The translations under genes were made by a program, and so were the position numbers. A DNA stretch of 64,000 nucleotides from Phoronis australis (Eukaryota; Phoronida; Phoronidae): assembly GCA_002633005.1 (NCBI GenBank), contig NMRA01000259.1, positions 98,715 to 162,714 of the forward strand, given 5' to 3'. The notes beneath the pieces were generated by a model. The model was not told the origin of the DNA. It did no database searches and was given only the letters and a program-made list of their open reading frames with translations. Shown here one piece after another: positions 62,101 to 64,000 of the stretch (positions within the stretch are counted from its first letter, which is position 1; each line of letters starts with the position of its first letter).

Positions 62101-62953
62101 CGTAAAGCTGGGAATGCTGCGCGCGCATACTAGAAGTTAATTTTGATCGATCGTGTTACGTTCGCATTCGTAATATTGTCTAAGATTACTTATATATGCC
62201 CATAAAAAAGCTAGAAATTAAGCATATGTGGCAACATGTGAAACAAATAAGGAAAATCAAGCATAAAAATGATTTTATTTTAAACACGTTCTGTAAAACA
62301 CTTGTATATTACATAATAGTTGGCGTTATCTTGTACTCAATTCAAGTTTAAATATTAAATCTAAAGTAAGCTTAATTACGATTGGTTGCCNNNNNNNNNN
62401 NNNNNNNNNNNNNNNNNNNNNNNNNNNNNNNNNNNNNNNNNNNNNNNNNNNNNNNNNNNNNNNNNNNNNNNNNNNNNNNNNNNNNNNNNNNNNNNNNNNN
62501 NNNNNNNNNNNNNNNNNNNNNNNNNNNNNNNNNNNNNNNNNNNNNNNNNNNNNNNNNNNNNNNNNNNNNNNNNNNNNNNNNNNNNNNNNNNNNNNNNNNN
62601 NNNNNNNNNNNNNNNNNNNNNNNNNNNNNNNNNNNNNNNNNNNNNNNNNNNNNNNNNNNNNNNNNNNNNNNNNNNNNNNNNNNNNNNNCTCCTCCCCTCT
62701 CCCCCTCCCCCTTCTCTCTCCAGCTTTACGAAGCCTCTCTAGTTCCCACAATTCATCACTTCGGACATGCGCTGGGGGAACCGTGAATTGATGAGCAAGG
62801 GTGACGGGAGCACCAACAGACGACGACAGTCATACAAGTACGGGCAAATGGATGCATGTTTTTATTAGTAATTTACCATTTTAGATATGTTCCACTCAAT
62901 ATGACCTAGTGAACGGAACAGTGGTTACAACGAAAGGGTGTTCAAACAAATGG
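59117..62953 (+). CDS. LU (Ly6/three-finger) secreted protein paralogue, first three exons
   Basis: Exons 59117-59141 (25 nt), 61795-62009 (215 nt) and 62885-62953 (69 nt), then beyond the window. Joined start MLSKTGLAVVFLFAVGALVA is a clean signal peptide. A Lys-rich stretch follows, then FPTCYECKRSEEPSECEKTI and TQCLPNE, then ICSTQYDLVNGTVVTTKGCS, the first two-thirds of a LU domain. Phases match the 36777 gene exactly; exons 1 and 3 have identical lengths. The donor GTACGT at 62954 predicts an exon with a C-x-x-CC-x4-CN ending past 64000. Whether the TSP1, mucin and second LU parts exist here cannot be seen. Confidence 0.82.
59142..60100. other. Intron 1 of the LU paralogue, first part
   Basis: No exon recognised; open frame 59419-59694 has no domain. 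Confidence 0.5.
60110..60395 (-). repeat. Dispersed repeat B, copy 2
   Basis: Reverse complement of 340-600, including 'gaggttacctgaaatgac'-type and 'gccgccattttgaagaaaa' words. In intron 1 of the LU paralogue. Confidence 0.75.
60512..60845 (+). repeat. Dispersed repeat C, copy 4
   Basis: The most regular copy: 'cccagttggctgtttggtgt', 'acccacttggtactttatat', 'cccatttggcagtttgtacc', 'cacttggtac', 'gacccagttggtaggc' and 'cccatttggtac', ending 'tttgtccccaataa'. In intron 1 of the LU paralogue, far outside the palindrome. Confidence 0.88.
60850..61740. other. Intron sequence, nothing recognised
   Basis: No repeat partner and no coding signal seen in this stretch. Confidence 0.5.
61795..62009 (+). 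CDS. LU paralogue exon 2
   Basis: Acceptor ttcttgtcaaccaatag; donor GTAAGT. Codes the signal core VVFLFAVGALVAG, a basic segment and LU start IFPTCYECKRSEEP ... QCLPNE. 215 nt against 200 nt in the first gene, the difference being in the Lys-rich spacer. Confidence 0.85.
62391..62688. other. Scaffold gap (298 N)
   Basis: Lies in intron 2 of the LU paralogue; the right flank begins with a CT-rich tract (cctcccctctccccc), a likely cause of the break. Confidence 0.99.
62885..62953 (+). CDS. LU paralogue exon 3
   Basis: Acceptor ttaccattttag; donor GTACGT. 69 nt, phase 0-0, strongly similar to 41318-41386. That this short exon survives in both copies supports both gene models. Confidence 0.88.
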
Positions 62954-62995
62954 GTACGTAAACTTAGAACTCTAAGGTTCTACCTGATGAGACCA

Positions 62996-63268
62996 GGGGC
63001 TTGTTTCATGAAAGAGGCTTATGACAGAAATTTGGTCTTGCGCTCTAACTGTTTCTGAAAAGCAATGCAAACTCACTTTAGTAAACGAATACTGTATCTG
63101 GGCAAATACTGTACGCGCAACTGCTTACTGAGAAAAGTTGATCAAATGATTTGCAGTCAATGGTGTGCCAATAGTTACACGAATAAACCTTTGTTTGGTA
63201 CTTTTGAAAGGGGAGCGTAAAACAAAATTCTGTTTTTGGTCTTAGGGCACTTTTCATGAAACACGCCC
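62996..63268. mobile_element. MITE-like element with TIR GGGC(G/T)TGTTTCATGAAA
   Basis: Left end 'aggggcttgtttcatgaaag', right end reverse complement 'tagggcgtgtttcatgaaaa'; inverted similarity continues inward for about 40 bp. 273 bp, non-coding. Begins about 40 bp after the exon 3 donor of the LU paralogue. Confidence 0.8.
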
Positions 63269-63269
63269 T

Positions 63270-64000
63270 AGAAGTTCTAGACGCAGTAGTAAAATTTTAA
63301 AGTTTGCTTAAAAGGAATCCAGCACTGGGTTACTCATATTTGTGAAATGCCGCTGTTTCTAACCGCGGTGTGCATTTCCCAAACACTGGGGTATTTTCTG
63401 CAGATCTTCACTATATTTTTGTCATTCGACTACTTGTAATTCTTGTTTATTTAAGTTTGAAAATCATGAGCGTAAATTATCTATACTCGGTGCCGGTATT
63501 GGTGTAGCCTTGTTTACAAATTCTTACTTAATTAGTGAAATTACGTTGATTCATATTTCTGCACTTTATATATTGGAGCATGGATAAACATTCTTTTTCA
63601 CTTTTCGATGGTATTATTCTCCTTGTCGTGAATACTATAAACAGGACAAATGAGCAGTTTTGGACAAGTTTGCCGTGTCTTTAACATATGCGTTTAGAGG
63701 GTAAAGGCGAGGACGTCGAGGCAATAAAACCCAACAGAGAGACAATCGGCACTAAAATATATTAAAGTATCCCAACTTTCTTGTCGCCTCTGTCTTTTGT
63801 TAGTCATTAATGACCTTAATGTTTTTGACAGTCTAATTCTTTGAAACACTGTTGAACCGACAAGGACGATGCGTTAAGATGACTATAAACCAGCGTTTCG
63901 TCGAAGAAACTTAGTTTTGATTTAGATCACAGTATCTTTCATGGGCGGCGCAACACTGAAAACGTAGGGCTACATGTATAGCCCACCCAGCCCCCTATGA
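63270..64000. other. Intron of the LU paralogue to window end
   Basis: No exon recognised. 63942-64000 is a copy of the 'catgggcggcgcaacactga' GC-rich repeat also seen at 33045-33125. Confidence 0.5.

Noticed and set aside
61746-62105. Single-exon reading of the LU paralogue starting at 61746 and reading through to 62105
   Set aside because: Ignores the GTAAGT donor at 62010 and the acceptor at 61794 that match the first gene's structure.

Overview
This is a metazoan nuclear sequence: AT-rich, gene-sparse, with GT-AG introns, many dispersed and foldback repeats, microsatellites and two scaffold gaps. The gene content (a secreted Ly6/LU plus thrombospondin-repeat protein, and an intron-bearing transposon-like DUF7869 gene of a kind common in cnidarians and other marine invertebrates) suggests an invertebrate, probably marine. 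I cannot name the species. Most single-frame ORFs in the window are chance openings; real exons here are mostly short.

Layout. 1-210 is a minisatellite. 340-650 holds fragments of two dispersed repeats. About 810-5592 is a decayed multi-exon DUF7869-like gene, with two in-frame stops and two frameshifts. 5600-6700 shows nothing recognisable.

About 7035-29503 is a giant imperfect palindrome. The left arm (7035 to about 16830) reads as the reverse complement of the right arm (about 18800 to 29503), around a unique spacer of roughly 2 kb. Each arm carries, from outside in: a dispersed 'GGTAC' repeat, a nested foldback element, a higher-order satellite of about 390 bp units with a conserved 42-bp box, a 67-nt tRNA-like sequence, and AT-rich DNA. 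The right arm also has a 605-bp MITE absent from the left, a 184-bp gap, and two single-N joins flanked by duplicated sequence.

29500-36770 is repeat-rich intergenic DNA. 36777-52046 is the best gene in the window: nine exons, all in phase, encoding a 504-residue secreted protein (signal peptide, LU/three-finger domain, half thrombospondin type-1 repeat, basic linker, Thr-rich mucin-like stretch, second LU domain). A paralogue in the same orientation begins at 59117 and runs off the end of the window. Its first three exons keep the same splice phases, and two of them (25 and 69 nt) keep exactly the same length. The introns of the first gene hold several hairpin or foldback elements.

The two paralogues form a tandem family of multidomain secreted Ly6-type proteins. 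The giant palindrome with its box-bearing satellite is the most unusual structure. It may be a very large foldback-type element, a segmental inverted duplication kept similar by gene conversion, or partly an assembly product.
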